DNA of 64,000 nt from Gammaproteobacteria bacterium (GCA_016708925.1 JADJET010000010.1:1-64000), one strand, 5' to 3'; counted from the first letter of the stretch, positions 8,470 to 18,057 are shown. A program made the numbers and translations. Notes: a model not told the origin generated them from the sequence alone.

Positions 8470-10851
8470 TTATTCTCCCCGTAGCCTGGCGCCAAATCCG
8501 GCAGCAAGCGCTTCCAGCACGGCGGCCTCAACTGACTGCACGTCGCTGTCCTCCAGAGTGCGCGAACTGTCTTGAAAGGTCAAGCCAAGGGCGATGCTTT
8601 TCTTATTATTTTCAATATGTTCGCCGTGATAGACGTCAAAGATTCTGGCTTCGGTCAAGGCTCCACCGGCAGCCCGCTTGACAACGTCGAGCAGGGCCGA
8701 CGCGGTAACTTCCCGGGGCACCACAATCGCAATATCGCGGCGCACTGCTGGAAAACGACTGAGCGGTCGGAATGCGGGGATACCGCGGGCGGGAAGCACA
8801 TCGAGCGACAGTTCGAACAGGAACACCGGTCGGTGGAAATCCAGCTCACGCGCGACCGTCGGATTCAGCAGCCCCAGATGCCCCAGCGTCACGCCGGCGC
8901 CGTCACCGAGCCGCAGGCACTGGCCTGGATGCAGCGCCGGGTGTTCACCTCGCTCCCCGCACACCTGATCGGCAATGCCGAGTGGCGCGAGGAGCGCTTC
9001 GACATCACCCTTGAGCGTAAAAAAGTCCACCTGATCGGGTGCGTTGGCCCAGCCCTCGGGCTCGCGACGGCCGGTTATCAGTCCGGCGAGCATCATGCGC
9101 TGGTCGCCGCCGGGACCACCGCCAAAGCACAGCCCGGTTTCGAACACTCGCACCCGCTCCTGCTGGCGATTCAGGTTGTGGCGCAGCGCCAGCAGCAATC
9201 CGGGCCACAGGCTGGGCCGCATCACCGACATGGCGGCGCTGATCGGATTGATTACCGGGATCGCGGGCGCGCCGCCCATCACCAGCCCGGCGACCTCGGG
9301 TGGTACAAAACTGTAGCAAATGACTTCGCGATAGCCGCGCTGCACCAGCACGGCCCTGATCCCCGCGAGATCGCGCTGCCGCGACGGGCCGATCTCGGGT
9401 GCCAGCACGGGCGTGGCGCTGGGCAGATTGTTGTAGCCATGGATGCGGGCAATCTCCTCGATCAGATCCGCTTCGATGCCCAGATCAAAACGCCAACCGG
9501 GCGCGCGGAACTGCCAGTGATCCGGGGTTTCCTCGAGCAGTTCGAGGCCCAGGCTCACCAGCATCGTCTTGACCCGCGCCGGCGCGAAGTCGAGCCGCAA
9601 TTGCTGGGTCAACCGCTTGCGGCGCAGCCGAATCACACGGGGTACGGACAGAGCGCCTTTATCCTCGACAACCAGCGCGGGACCGGGTTTGCCGCCGGCG
9701 ATTTCCAGCAGCAGTGCCGTCGCGCGTTCGAGTGCCCGCAGGGGCAACTCAGGATCGACGCCGCGCTCGAAGCGATGCGAGGAATCCGTATGCAGTCCGA
9801 ACTGTCGCGCTTTGCCGGCCACCGCAAGCGGTTGAAAGTGGGCGCTTTCCAGGAATACGTCGCGGGTCTGCGCATCGACTCCGCTGTCGCGCCCGCCCAT
9901 GATGCCCGCCAGCGCCAGCGTCCGCTGCGCATCGGCAATCACCAGGCAGCCCGCATCGAGCTCGAGGACGTTGCCGTCGAGCAGGGTCAGCGTCTCGCCG
10001 GATCTGGCGTGGCGCACTTCGATGCCGGTGTCGTGAAGGCGACCGAGGTCGAAACCGTGCATCGGCTGCCCCAATTCCAGCATCACGTAATTGGTGACAT
10101 CGACCACCGGGTGAATGCCGCGGATGCCACCACGGCGCAGGCGTTCGAGCATCCACATGGGCGTTTTCGCCTGGGGATCGATGGCGCGAATGATGCGGCC
10201 TGCGTAGCGCGGGCAGGCGCCGGCGGCATTCAAGCGGATCGGCAACGCGTCCGCGATGGTCGCCGGCACCGGCGCGACCGGGAAATCCCGCAGCGGAGCA
10301 CCCATCACTGCCGCGACTTCCCGGGCGAGCCCGCGAATGCCGAGACAGTCGCCGCGATTCGGCGTCAGGTCGACTTCAATCACCTCGTCGTCGAGCGCCA
10401 GAGCAGCGCGTAGATCGGTGCCGGTGTGCAGGTCGCCCGGCAACTCAAGCAACCCGGCCTGATCGCTGGAAAGGCCCAATTCGGCTGCGGAGCAGAGCAT
10501 GCCCTGCGATTCGATACCTCTTAATCTGGCGGCCTTTATGGTCAGATCGCCGGGGAGACGCGCGCCGATCTGGGCGAATGGAGCCTTCAGGCCCAGACGG
10601 GCATTGGGCGCGCCGCAGACCACCTGCACGGGAGCATCGCCTCCGGTGCTGACACGGCAGACCCGCAACTGATCGGCATCGGGATGCGGCTCGATCGCTA
10701 CGACTTCACCAACGACGACTTTCGTAAACGGCGGCGCGGCAGGCTCCACACCGTCCACTTCGAGTCCCGCCATGGTGAGACCCGCCACCAAGTCAGGCGT
10801 GGCGATCTCGATGTCCACATGCTGCAACAGCCAGGCTTTGCTGAATTTCAT
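8470..10851 (-). CDS. pheT: Phenylalanine-tRNA ligase beta subunit
   Basis: 793 residues, normal for PheT. Domains in order: EMAPII-like tRNA-binding domain (about 39-150), B3/B4 editing domain (about 210-390), B5 (about 400-475), the catalytic-like core and a C-terminal ferredoxin-fold anticodon-binding domain (about 700-793). With PheS it forms the alpha2-beta2 enzyme that charges tRNA-Phe and edits mischarged Tyr. It starts 21 bp after the pheS stop and runs directly into ihfA. Confidence 0.97.
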   Translation of the reverse strand: MKFSKAWLLQHVDIEIATPDLVAGLTMAGLEVDGVEPAAPPFTKVVVGEVVAIEPHPDADQLRVCRVSTGGDAPVQVVCGAPNARLGLKAPFAQIGARLPGDLTIKAARLRGIESQGMLCSAAELGLSSDQAGLLELPGDLHTGTDLRAALALDDEVIEVDLTPNRGDCLGIRGLAREVAAVMGAPLRDFPVAPVPATIADALPIRLNAAGACPRYAGRIIRAIDPQAKTPMWMLERLRRGGIRGIHPVVDVTNYVMLELGQPMHGFDLGRLHDTGIEVRHARSGETLTLLDGNVLELDAGCLVIADAQRTLALAGIMGGRDSGVDAQTRDVFLESAHFQPLAVAGKARQFGLHTDSSHRFERGVDPELPLRALERATALLLEIAGGKPGPALVVEDKGALSVPRVIRLRRKRLTQQLRLDFAPARVKTMLVSLGLELLEETPDHWQFRAPGWRFDLGIEADLIEEIARIHGYNNLPSATPVLAPEIGPSRQRDLAGIRAVLVQRGYREVICYSFVPPEVAGLVMGGAPAIPVINPISAAMSVMRPSLWPGLLLALRHNLNRQQERVRVFETGLCFGGGPGGDQRMMLAGLITGRREPEGWANAPDQVDFFTLKGDVEALLAPLGIADQVCGERGEHPALHPGQCLRLGDGAGVTLGHLGLLNPTVARELDFHRPVFLFELSLDVLPARGIPAFRPLSRFPAVRRDIAIVVPREVTASALLDVVKRAAGGALTEARIFDVYHGEHIENNKKSIALGLTFQDSSRTLEDSDVQSVEAAVLEALAAGFGARLRGE

Positions 10852-10872
10852 CGCGTCCTCAAACTCCCCGGC

Positions 10873-11886
10873 TCAAAACTGTTGCAGAAAACGCAGATCG
10901 TTCTCGAAGAACAACCGCAGATCACCCACGCCGTGACGCAGCATGGCCAGGCGCTCCACGCCCATGCCGAATGCAAAGCCCGTGAAGTTTTCGGAATCGA
11001 TGCCGCAATTGGCGAGCACATTGGGGTGCACCATTCCGCATCCCATCACTTCCAGCCAGCCACTCTGCTTGCAGACTCGGCAGCCGGCGCCCCGACATTG
11101 GGTGCACTGGATATCCACCTCGGCCGAGGGCTCGGTGAATGGAAAATAGGACGGCCGGAAGCGCACCGGCAGATCCGTTTCGAAAAAGGCTTTCAGAAAC
11201 TGATCGACCGTCCCTCTCAGATCGGCAAAACTGATGTCGCGATCCACTACCAGCCCTTCGACCTGATGAAACATCGGGGTGTGCGTCAGGTCCGAGTCGC
11301 AGCGATAGACCCGCCCTGGACACACGATGCGGATCGGCGGCGCCTGGCGCTCCAGGGTACGAATCTGCACCGGCGAAGTATGGGTACGCAGAACGTGGGT
11401 GGCGTCGATGTAGAACGTATCGTGCATCGCACGCGCCGGGTGATGTGCCGGAATATTCAGCGCTTCGAAGTTGTGGTAATCGTCTTCGATTTCCGGGCCT
11501 TCCTCGACCTGATAACCCACCCGGACAAAAAAATCCTGGATCCGGTTGAGTGTCTGGGTAATGGGATGCAGGCCGCCGACTTCGGCATTGCGACCCGGCA
11601 GCGTGACGTCGATGGTTTCGGCGGCCAGGCGCCGCTCAATGTCCGCATCGGCGAGGCGCTGCCTGCGCGCTTCGATGCCTTCCTGCACCGCAACCTTGGC
11701 CTTGTTGATGCTCGCGCCGGCCGCCGGCCGTTGCTCAGGCGCCAAGGTGCCGAGCCCCTGCAACAAGGCGGTCAACACGCCCTTCTTGCCCAGATAGCCG
11801 ACCCGCACTGCTTCGAGTGCCGCCAGGGTCTCGGCGTCGGCCACGGCAGTCATCGCTTCGGCTACTACAGTATCGAGATTATCCAT
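10873..11886 (-). CDS. pheS: Phenylalanine-tRNA ligase alpha subunit
   Basis: 337 residues from the ATG at 11886 (MDNLDTVVAEAM); further upstream codons read through a hairpin region and are not family-like. It carries a coiled-coil N-terminus (about 1-90) and class II aminoacyl-tRNA synthetase motifs, including HPARAMHDTFYID, the RVYRCDSDLTHTPMFHQVEG motif 2 and GMGVERLAML motif 3. It is the catalytic subunit of PheRS. A terminator-like hairpin and a second stem-loop precede it, indicating attenuation or separate control from rplT. Confidence 0.96.
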   Translation of the reverse strand: MDNLDTVVAEAMTAVADAETLAALEAVRVGYLGKKGVLTALLQGLGTLAPEQRPAAGASINKAKVAVQEGIEARRQRLADADIERRLAAETIDVTLPGRNAEVGGLHPITQTLNRIQDFFVRVGYQVEEGPEIEDDYHNFEALNIPAHHPARAMHDTFYIDATHVLRTHTSPVQIRTLERQAPPIRIVCPGRVYRCDSDLTHTPMFHQVEGLVVDRDISFADLRGTVDQFLKAFFETDLPVRFRPSYFPFTEPSAEVDIQCTQCRGAGCRVCKQSGWLEVMGCGMVHPNVLANCGIDSENFTGFAFGMGVERLAMLRHGVGDLRLFFENDLRFLQQF

Positions 11887-11912
11887 CACCAGGCTCGTTG
11901 CGTTGCCACTGA

Positions 11913-11942
11913 GACGGTGCGCCAACGCGCTGTCGCACCGTC
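11913..11942 (-). promoter_or_regulatory. Stem-loop between attenuator and pheS
   Basis: A perfect 9-bp stem (GACGGTGCG/CGCACCGTC, 11934-11942 with 11913-11921) with a 12-nt loop sits between the T-run terminator and the pheS start, 26 bp from the ATG. It has no U-run. It could be part of the pheST leader control or an mRNA-processing site. Confidence 0.45.
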
Positions 11943-11953
11943 AACCACGGATC

Positions 11954-11986
11954 AAAAAAAACGGGGAAAGAGCGCGCCCTTTCCCC
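11954..11986 (-). terminator. Terminator/attenuator upstream of pheST
   Basis: On the minus strand GGGGAAAG pairs with CTTTCCCC around a short GC loop and is followed by eight T residues. It sits 37 bp after rplT and about 70 bp before pheS, the position of the pheST attenuator in enterics. A 16-codon reading frame starting 3 bp upstream of the stem (M-V-G-K... with two Phe codons) overlaps the terminator, but its Phe codons lie in the U-run, so a classical ribosome-stalling leader is doubtful. Confidence 0.7.
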
Positions 11987-12023
11987 ACCATTTCACCAGT
12001 TGCCGCGCCGCGGCCGCGCCACC

Positions 12024-12380
12024 TCAGCCCAATGCGGCTTTGGCCTGGGCTGTCACCATGGCAAACGCGGCCTTGTCGTGTACGGCAAGATCGGCCAGCA
12101 CCCGGCGATCCAGCTCGATGTTGGCGCGCTTCAGGCCCGCAATGAGCTGGCTGTAGGTGATGCCTTCGGCACGCGCCTGGGCATTGATCCGCGTGATCCA
12201 GAGCGCGCGGAAAGTACGTTTCTTGACGCGGCGGTCGCGATAGGCGTACTGACCCGCCTTGATCACCGCCTGCTTGGCTACCCGATAGATCCGGCTGCGC
12301 GCGCCGTAGTATCCCTTGGCCAGCTTGAGAATTTTCTTGTGCCGTCGATGGGCGGTTACGCCCCGCTTGACTCTCGCCAT
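12024..12380 (-). CDS. rplT: 50S ribosomal protein L20
   Basis: 118 residues, exactly typical, beginning MARVKRGVTAHRRHKKILKLAKGY with the long basic N-terminal helix that threads 23S rRNA. The globular C-terminal domain includes LIAGLKRANIELDRRVLADLA. In E. coli L20 also represses the rpmI-rplT unit by binding its mRNA. It follows rpmI by 29 bp. Confidence 0.97.
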   Translation of the reverse strand: MARVKRGVTAHRRHKKILKLAKGYYGARSRIYRVAKQAVIKAGQYAYRDRRVKKRTFRALWITRINAQARAEGITYSQLIAGLKRANIELDRRVLADLAVHDKAAFAMVTAQAKAALG

Positions 12381-12409
12381 GACAATATCCTCCGGTTAAT
12401 TGATGACAA

Positions 12410-12601
12410 TCAGCAACGCAGCATGCGGTCAACCAACGGCGTGTCCGAGCCATTGAGTACCCGGCTGCCACGCAACTGGCGCTTGCGCTTGGTCGTCATC
12501 TTGGTGAGGATATGGCTCTTGAAAGCCCGCTTGTGTTTGTAGCCGGCGGCGGTTTTCTTGAACCGCTTGGCGGCTCCGCTGTGTACTTTCATCTTTGGCA
12601 T
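12410..12601 (-). CDS. rpmI: 50S ribosomal protein L35
   Basis: 63 residues, very basic, starting MPKMKVHSGAAKRFKKTAAG and ending RMLRC. This is a standard L35. It lies between infC and rplT in the usual infC-rpmI-rplT order with a 93-bp spacer from infC. Confidence 0.97.
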   Translation of the reverse strand: MPKMKVHSGAAKRFKKTAAGYKHKRAFKSHILTKMTTKRKRQLRGSRVLNGSDTPLVDRMLRC

Positions 12602-12694
12602 TTTGCTACCTCCAGGTAGTCGTCATCAGGTAGTTGTCAGTGGTAACGAAGCCGCCGGTCAGCCTGCCAAAAGGCTGAACGCGGAAGGCATTTT

Positions 12695-13243
12695 TCAGGA
12701 CTTCTTCCGGCTTTTTGGTGCAATCACCATGGTCAACTGCCGGCCTTCCATTTTCGGGAACTGCTCTACCGCTCCCATATCCTCCAGATCCTGCTCGATA
12801 CGCTTGAGCATTTCCATACCCAGCTCCTGGTGCGCCATTTCGCGGCCCCGGTAACGCAAGGTCACTTTGGCCTTGTCACCGTTCTCGAGGAACCGCCGGA
12901 CATTGCGCAGCTTGATCTGGTAGTCCGCCTCGTCGGTTCCGGGACGGAATTTCATTTCCTTGATCTGAATCTGCTTCTGCTTCTTGCGCTGCACCGCCTG
13001 CTGCTTCTTGGCTTCGAAAATATGCTTTCCGTAGTCCATCAGCTTGCAGACGGGGGGCTCACCTTCCGGTGCGATCTCAACCAGATCCATGGTGGCTTCG
13101 GTGGCGAGTTTGCGCGCCTCCTCGATGGACACGATGCCGATCTGCTCGCTCTCGGCGCCGATCAGGCGCACTTCCTTGACGTCGTCAATCTCGTCATTCA
13201 GCCGGGCACGCTTGCCATGGCCCTTGCCGTAACTTTTTTTGAT
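12695..13243 (-). CDS. infC: Translation initiation factor IF-3, AUC start codon
   Basis: Read from an ATC codon at 13243-13241 the protein has 182 residues, matching IF-3 (about 180). No ATG or usable GTG exists before residue 26 (GTG at 13171 would drop conserved N-terminal sequence LNDEIDDVKEV). GGAG lies 9 nt upstream of ATC, and the frame closes with a TAG just beyond it. The body shows both IF-3 domains: VCKLMDYGKHIFEAKKQQ and FRPGTDEADYQIKLRN. Non-AUG starts (AUU, AUC) on infC are a known device by which IF-3 represses its own translation. The gene follows thrS by 16 bp. Confidence 0.93.
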   Translation of the reverse strand: MKKSYGKGHGKRARLNDEIDDVKEVRLIGAESEQIGIVSIEEARKLATEATMDLVEIAPEGEPPVCKLMDYGKHIFEAKKQQAVQRKKQKQIQIKEMKFRPGTDEADYQIKLRNVRRFLENGDKAKVTLRYRGREMAHQELGMEMLKRIEQDLEDMGAVEQFPKMEGRQLTMVIAPKSRKKS

Positions 13244-13259
13244 AGCCCGCTACTCCATT

Positions 13260-15183
13260 CTAGTTGTCGTTCATGACCCTGCTGCGCTGGCTGACACGCT
13301 CGTCGAGAAGCTCGACAAACCGCTCCAGTGTCATGGTGCCCAGATCCGCGCCTTCACGGGTACGAACCGCGACCGACCGGGCTTGCGCCTCCCGATCGCC
13401 CACGATCAGCAGATAGGGCGTCTTGAGCAGGGTGTGCTCGCGAATCTTAAAGCCGATCTTCTCATTTCTCAAGTCATTCGTGACCCGGAAGCCTTTGTTT
13501 TGCAAGGCTTCGGTTACCTCCTGGACATACCCGGCCTGGTTGTCGGTGATATTCAGCACCACCGCCTGCTCGGGCGCGAGCCAGGGCGGGAAGGCGCCTT
13601 CGTACTGCTCAATCAGAATCCCGATGAAGCGTTCGAAGGAACCCAGCACGGCACGATGAAGCATCACCGGCACCTGTCGGCTGTCATCCTGGGCCACATA
13701 TTGGGCGCCGAGCCGCTCGGGCATCGAAAAATCCACCTGGATGGTGCCGAGCTGCCACACCCGGCCGATGCAGTCCTTGAGCGAAAACTCGATTTTGGGG
13801 CCGTAGAACGCGCCCTCCCCTGGCAGCAGTTCCCAGTCCAGGCCCTGGTGATTGAGGGCATCGGCAAGCGCCTGCTCGGCGCGGTCCCAGACCGCATCGG
13901 AGCCAACCCGTTGGGGCGGGCGCGTGGAGAGTCGGTAGATCACTTCGTTGAAGCCGAAATCGGCGTAGATGCGATGCAGGAAGTCGATGAAGCGCGCGAC
14001 TTCGCCCTGGATCTGGGCTTCGGTACAAAAAATATGGGCGTCGTCCTGGGTGAAGCCGCGCACCCGCATGATGCCGTGCAGGGAACCGGAAGGCTCGTTG
14101 CGATGACAGGAACCGAATTCGGCCAGCCGCAACGGCAGATCGCGGTAACTTGAGCCCCTGGTTGTACACCTGGACGTGGCAAGGGCAATTCATCGGCTTG
14201 ATCGCGAACGCGCGTTCGTCGATTTGCAGCGCAAACATGTCGGCGCCGAACTTGTCCGCATGTCCGGAGCGCTGCCACAACGAAAAATCCACCAGCTGCG
14301 GGGTGCGGATCTCCTGATAACCCGCCGCGCGCTGCATCTGACGCATGTAGCCTTCGATTTGGGTGTAGAGCGTCCAGCCGCGCGGATGCCAGAACACCAT
14401 GCCCGGCGCCTCTTCCTGGACATGAAACAGATCCAGGCGGCGACCCAGTTTGCGGTGATCGCGCTTCTCCGCCTCTGCGATGCGCTGCAAATAGGTATCG
14501 AGATCCTTCTTGCTCTGCCAGGCGGTGCCGTAAATGCGCTGCAACATGGCGTTGGCGGAATCCCCGCGCCAATAGGCGCCCGCCACCTTGGTCAGCTTGA
14601 ATGCCGGGATCCTGCCGGTACTCGGGACATGGGGGCCGCGGCAGAGATCGGTGAAATCGCCCTGGCTGTAAAGCGAAATGATCTGGTCTTCCGGAATGGC
14701 GGCGATGATCTCGGCCTTGTATTCCTCGCCGATACCACGGAAATAGTCCACTGCCGCATCGCGGGGCATCTCCGACCGGGCCACCCGGAGATCCGCCTGC
14801 GCCAGCTCCCGCATTTTCGCCTCGATGGCATCGAGATCTTCCGGCGTGAAGGGCCGGTGATAGGCAAAATCGTAGTAGAAACCGTCCTCGATCACCGGGC
14901 CGATGGTGACCTGGGCCTCGGGAAACAGCGCTTTCACCGCCTGCGCCAGCAGGTGCGCACAGGAGTGGCGGATGACCTCAAGGCCATCGGTGTCGCGCCC
15001 GGTGACAATGGCCAGCGTCACGTCGCGCTCGATCAAAAAGCTGGTATCCACCAGCGCGCCATCAACCCGGCCTGCCAGCGCCGCCTTGGCGAGGCCGGCG
15101 CCGATGGCAGCCGCTACCTCACCAACGGTGACGGGATGATCGAAATCGCGGTGGCTGGCATCCGGAAGGGTGATACGTGGCAT
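13260..15183 (-). CDS. thrS: Threonine-tRNA ligase, interrupted by a 2-nt frameshift
   Basis: The two overlapping frames together give 641 residues, the size of E. coli ThrS. The first (15183 to about 14152) carries the TGS domain, the HxxxH editing domain (RHSCAHLLAQAV) and motif 1-2 regions. The second resumes at PLRLAEFGSCHRNEPSGSLHG and runs through the anticodon-binding domain. At 14149-14152 the sequence reads CTCAAGTTACCGC where two bases (probably AG, giving AAG-AGT-TAC) are missing, so frame changes after VYNQGLK. ThrRS is essential, so either an error in the sequence or a second copy elsewhere must be assumed. It lies between tRNA-Val and infC in the conserved order. Confidence 0.9.
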
Positions 15184-15297
15184 GACTGTTCTCGACGGTC
15201 AGTGGTGGCCCCTACCAAAGGCCACATGCGGGTGCTGCTGCACCGGAAACCCCGCAGCGAAGGCTCACCGCCGGGTGTTTGCTACCAGAACGTGTAC

Positions 15298-15374
15298 TGG
15301 TAGGCACGAGTGGACTCGAACCACCGACCCCCACCATGTCAAGGTGGTGCTCTAACCAACTGAGCTACGTGCCT
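15298..15374 (-). tRNA. tRNA-Val (anticodon GAC)
   Basis: On the minus strand the acceptor AGGCACG pairs with CGTGCCT. D-arm GCTC-AGTTGGTTA-GAGC, anticodon arm CCACC-TTGACAT-GGTGG with anticodon GAC and T-arm GGTGG-TTCGAGT-CCACT are all canonical, and CCA is encoded. It precedes thrS by 114 bp in the same direction. The 231 bp on its other side up to pgsA contain a perfect 10-bp hairpin (15473-15482 with 15487-15496) and nothing coding. Confidence 0.96.
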
Positions 15375-15605
15375 GAAACGGGCCGACAATTTACCAGCAC
15401 GACACCAACATGACAAGGCGAACGCTGCGCCGGCTGCCTGACAACTGTTGAAAAACGTCACAGGAATGGCCCGCTGCGCGACGCAAGTCGCGCAGCGACC
15501 GGGACGCGGCAACCTGGGTCGGCCAAAAAGCGGGCGCGGTGCGATAAAACAGATAGCTGCCGCAACAGTGTTTCTGTCGCCCGCCAGCGGGTCGCAGTCA
15601 CTGCG

Positions 15606-16205
15606 TCAGCGCCGGATGTCTTGCTGGTTTTCAGCCTGGGACACGGGCTGCGCCCGCAACATCTCCGGCCAGGCGGCACGCAAATAAATGGCCATGGACC
15701 ACAGGGTCAGCAGCGCAGCGCTGTAAAGCAGCCCGAGCGCAACCAGATTTAACGCGGGAAACGAACCGTCCCGGTCGAACACCAGCAGGGCGGTGATCGC
15801 CACCATCTGCAACGTGGTTTTTACCTTGCCGATCCCGGACACGGCGACGCTGGCGCGCTGACCCAACTCCGCCATCCATTCCCGCAGCGCCGAGATCAGC
15901 AGCTCGCGCCCGATGATGATCATGGTGGGCAACGCAAACGCCAGCGTCGCCTGGCGCTGCAACAGCACCACCAGCGCCACCACCACGATGAGTTTGTCTG
16001 CCACGGGGTCCAGAAAAGCGCCGAAACGGGTCTCCTGACCCAGTCGGCGCGCCAGATACCCATCTGCCCAGTCAGTGAAGCCGGCGAACGCAAAAATTCC
16101 GGCCGCCGCCAGATAGTTCCAGCTCCAGGGCAGGTAAAAGACCACCACCAGCAGAGGTATCAGCACCACCCGCAGCAGGATCAGTGAGGTGGGTAGATTG
16201 ATCAT
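15606..16205 (-). CDS. pgsA: CDP-diacylglycerol-glycerol-3-phosphate 3-phosphatidyltransferase
   Basis: 199 residues, a small integral membrane enzyme with about five hydrophobic segments. The CDP-alcohol phosphotransferase signature is complete near residues 43-70: DWADGYLARRLGQ followed by FGAFLDPVADK. It makes phosphatidylglycerol phosphate, the first committed step of PG and cardiolipin synthesis, at the inner membrane. It follows uvrC by 28 bp, the standard gacA-uvrC-pgsA arrangement. Confidence 0.96.
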   Translation of the reverse strand: MINLPTSLILLRVVLIPLLVVVFYLPWSWNYLAAAGIFAFAGFTDWADGYLARRLGQETRFGAFLDPVADKLIVVVALVVLLQRQATLAFALPTMIIIGRELLISALREWMAELGQRASVAVSGIGKVKTTLQMVAITALLVFDRDGSFPALNLVALGLLYSAALLTLWSMAIYLRAAWPEMLRAQPVSQAENQQDIRR

Positions 16206-16233
16206 GACAGCTCCGGCTTAAAGCACGGCCACG

Positions 16234-18057
16234 CTAGCCGCTGTGAAGGGCGCTGTAAATAGCCTCGGCGACCTTGCGGTCGATCCCCGGCACCTTGACA
16301 AGATCCGCGACGCTGGCCTGCTCTACCGAGCCAAGGCCACCGAAATGACGGAGCAACTCCCGCCGCCGCTTGGGCCCGACACCGGGGATGCCCTCCAGCG
16401 TCGACGCCCGGCGCCGGCGTTCGCGGCGACCACGATGCCCGGTGATCGCAAACCGGTGAGCTTCGTCGCGAATCTGCTGAATCAGCAACAGGCTGCGAGG
16501 ATCGGCGACGACTTCGCGCGCGGAGCCACCGACGCTGATGAGCAGCGTCTCCAGGCCCGGCTTGCGCGCCGTACCCTTGGCGACACCCACGGCGAGCACG
16601 CCCACCACACCCAGCTCCGCGAGCACCCGCTCCGCCACAGCAAGTTGGCCGCGACCACCGTCCACAAACAACACGTCGGGCAACGCCCCTTCGCCCTGCT
16701 GCAAACGCTTGTAGCGCCGTACCAGGGCCTGCTCCATGGCCGCGTAATCGTCACCGGGCGCGACGCCGTCGATATTGAAGCGCCGATACTGCGACTTGAG
16801 CGGTCCCTCGCCGTTGAACACCACGCAGGACGCCACCGTCGCCTCACCGCTGGAATGGCTGATATCGAAGCACTCAAGCCGCTGTGGCGGTTCGGGCAGT
16901 TCCAGCACCGCGGCGAGCGCTTCCATCCGTTGCCGGGTATTGCGGGACGCGGCGAGATGACCGGCCAGATTCTGCTCGGCGGTGCGCTGAGCGGTTTCGA
17001 CCCAACGCGCGCGGGTGCCGCGAATGTTGCCCTTGATCGCTACATTGCGCCCCGCCGCCTCGGTCAATGCCGCTTCGAGCAGATCCTCTTCCTCGATGGC
17101 AGCGGTAATCAGCAACTCCCGGGGGATGTCAACGGCGACACCACTCTCCAGGTAGTGGTGGGAAATGAATTCGGCGAGCACCTCGCCCGGCTCGCTCTCC
17201 GGCGGCACGGCAGGGTAGAAACTGCGACTGCCCAGCATGCGGCCGCGGCGGATGTAAAGCACATGAACGCAGGCGCGCTCGCCGCCGCTGGCGACGCCGA
17301 TCACATCGATATCGCCGCTGCCGGCCTCGATCACCTGCTCGGCCTGGATCCGCCGCAGCGCCGCGATCTGGTCGCGCAGCGCCGCCGCCTGCTCGAACGC
17401 CAGCTGTGCGCTGGCGCGCTCCATCGCATGCTGCAATTCCCGCATCAATTCATGACTTTTGCCTTCGAGAAAGAGTCGGGTGTGATGCACGTCGCGCGCG
17501 TATTCCTCCGCCGCGATATAGGCGACGCAGGGCGCCGTGCAACGCCCGATCTGGTATTGCAGGCAGGGGCGCGAGCGGTGCTTGAAGACACTGTCCTCGC
17601 ACTGGCGGACACGGAACGTTTTTTTCAGAAACGTCAGCGTCTCGCGCACCGCAAGCGCATTGGGATAGGGGCCGAAATAACTGCCCTGCGCGCGCTTGAC
17701 GCCGCGATGCATGGCGAGGCGCGGAAAAGTATCGCGATCCGACAGAAACAGATAGGGATAGGATTTGTCGTCGCGAAACAGAATATTGAACGGCGGCCGG
17801 TACTGCTTGATCAGATTCTGTTCGAGAATCAGCGCTTCGAGTTCCGACTGGGTGACTGTCACCTCGACACTGGCAATTTTCTGCACCAGCGCCGCCGTCT
17901 TCGGCGCGAGACCGCTGGCGCGAAAGTAGCTCGCCACCCGCTTGCGCAGATTTTTGGCCTTGCCGACATAGAGCACCGCGCCCGCGCCACCGAGCATCTG
18001 ATAGACGCCCGGGCGATCGGTGAGACTTTGCAGGAAGCGTTTGGCGTCGAACGTCAT
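16234..18057 (-). CDS. uvrC: Excinuclease ABC subunit C
   Basis: 607 residues. N-terminal GIY-YIG nuclease (PGVYQMLGGAGAVLYVGKAKNLRKRV, about 15-45), central UVR motif (AMERASAQLAFEQAAALRDQI, about 205), RNase H-like 5' incision domain (about 380-540, with FVDGGRGQL) and tandem helix-hairpin-helix at the C-terminus (GIPGVGPKRRRELL). It makes the dual incision in nucleotide excision repair with UvrB. It is 53 bp downstream of the gacA-like regulator. Confidence 0.97.
   Translation of the reverse strand: MTFDAKRFLQSLTDRPGVYQMLGGAGAVLYVGKAKNLRKRVASYFRASGLAPKTAALVQKIASVEVTVTQSELEALILEQNLIKQYRPPFNILFRDDKSYPYLFLSDRDTFPRLAMHRGVKRAQGSYFGPYPNALAVRETLTFLKKTFRVRQCEDSVFKHRSRPCLQYQIGRCTAPCVAYIAAEEYARDVHHTRLFLEGKSHELMRELQHAMERASAQLAFEQAAALRDQIAALRRIQAEQVIEAGSGDIDVIGVASGGERACVHVLYIRRGRMLGSRSFYPAVPPESEPGEVLAEFISHHYLESGVAVDIPRELLITAAIEEEDLLEAALTEAAGRNVAIKGNIRGTRARWVETAQRTAEQNLAGHLAASRNTRQRMEALAAVLELPEPPQRLECFDISHSSGEATVASCVVFNGEGPLKSQYRRFNIDGVAPGDDYAAMEQALVRRYKRLQQGEGALPDVLFVDGGRGQLAVAERVLAELGVVGVLAVGVAKGTARKPGLETLLISVGGSAREVVADPRSLLLIQQIRDEAHRFAITGHRGRRERRRRASTLEGIPGVGPKRRRELLRHFGGLGSVEQASVADLVKVPGIDRKVAEAIYSALHSG

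Noticed and set aside
11935..11992. PheM-like leader peptide with two Phe codons
   Set aside because: The Phe codons lie in the terminator U-run, so stalling there cannot prevent terminator formation; treated as chance.
13171..13171. GTG at 13171 as the infC start
   Set aside because: It would remove 24 conserved N-terminal residues and has no ribosome-binding site, while ATC at 13243 has GGAG and gives the family length.
15473..15496. 10-bp perfect hairpin downstream of pgsA as terminator
   Set aside because: No T-run on either strand next to it and it lies 110 bp from the gene; role undecided.
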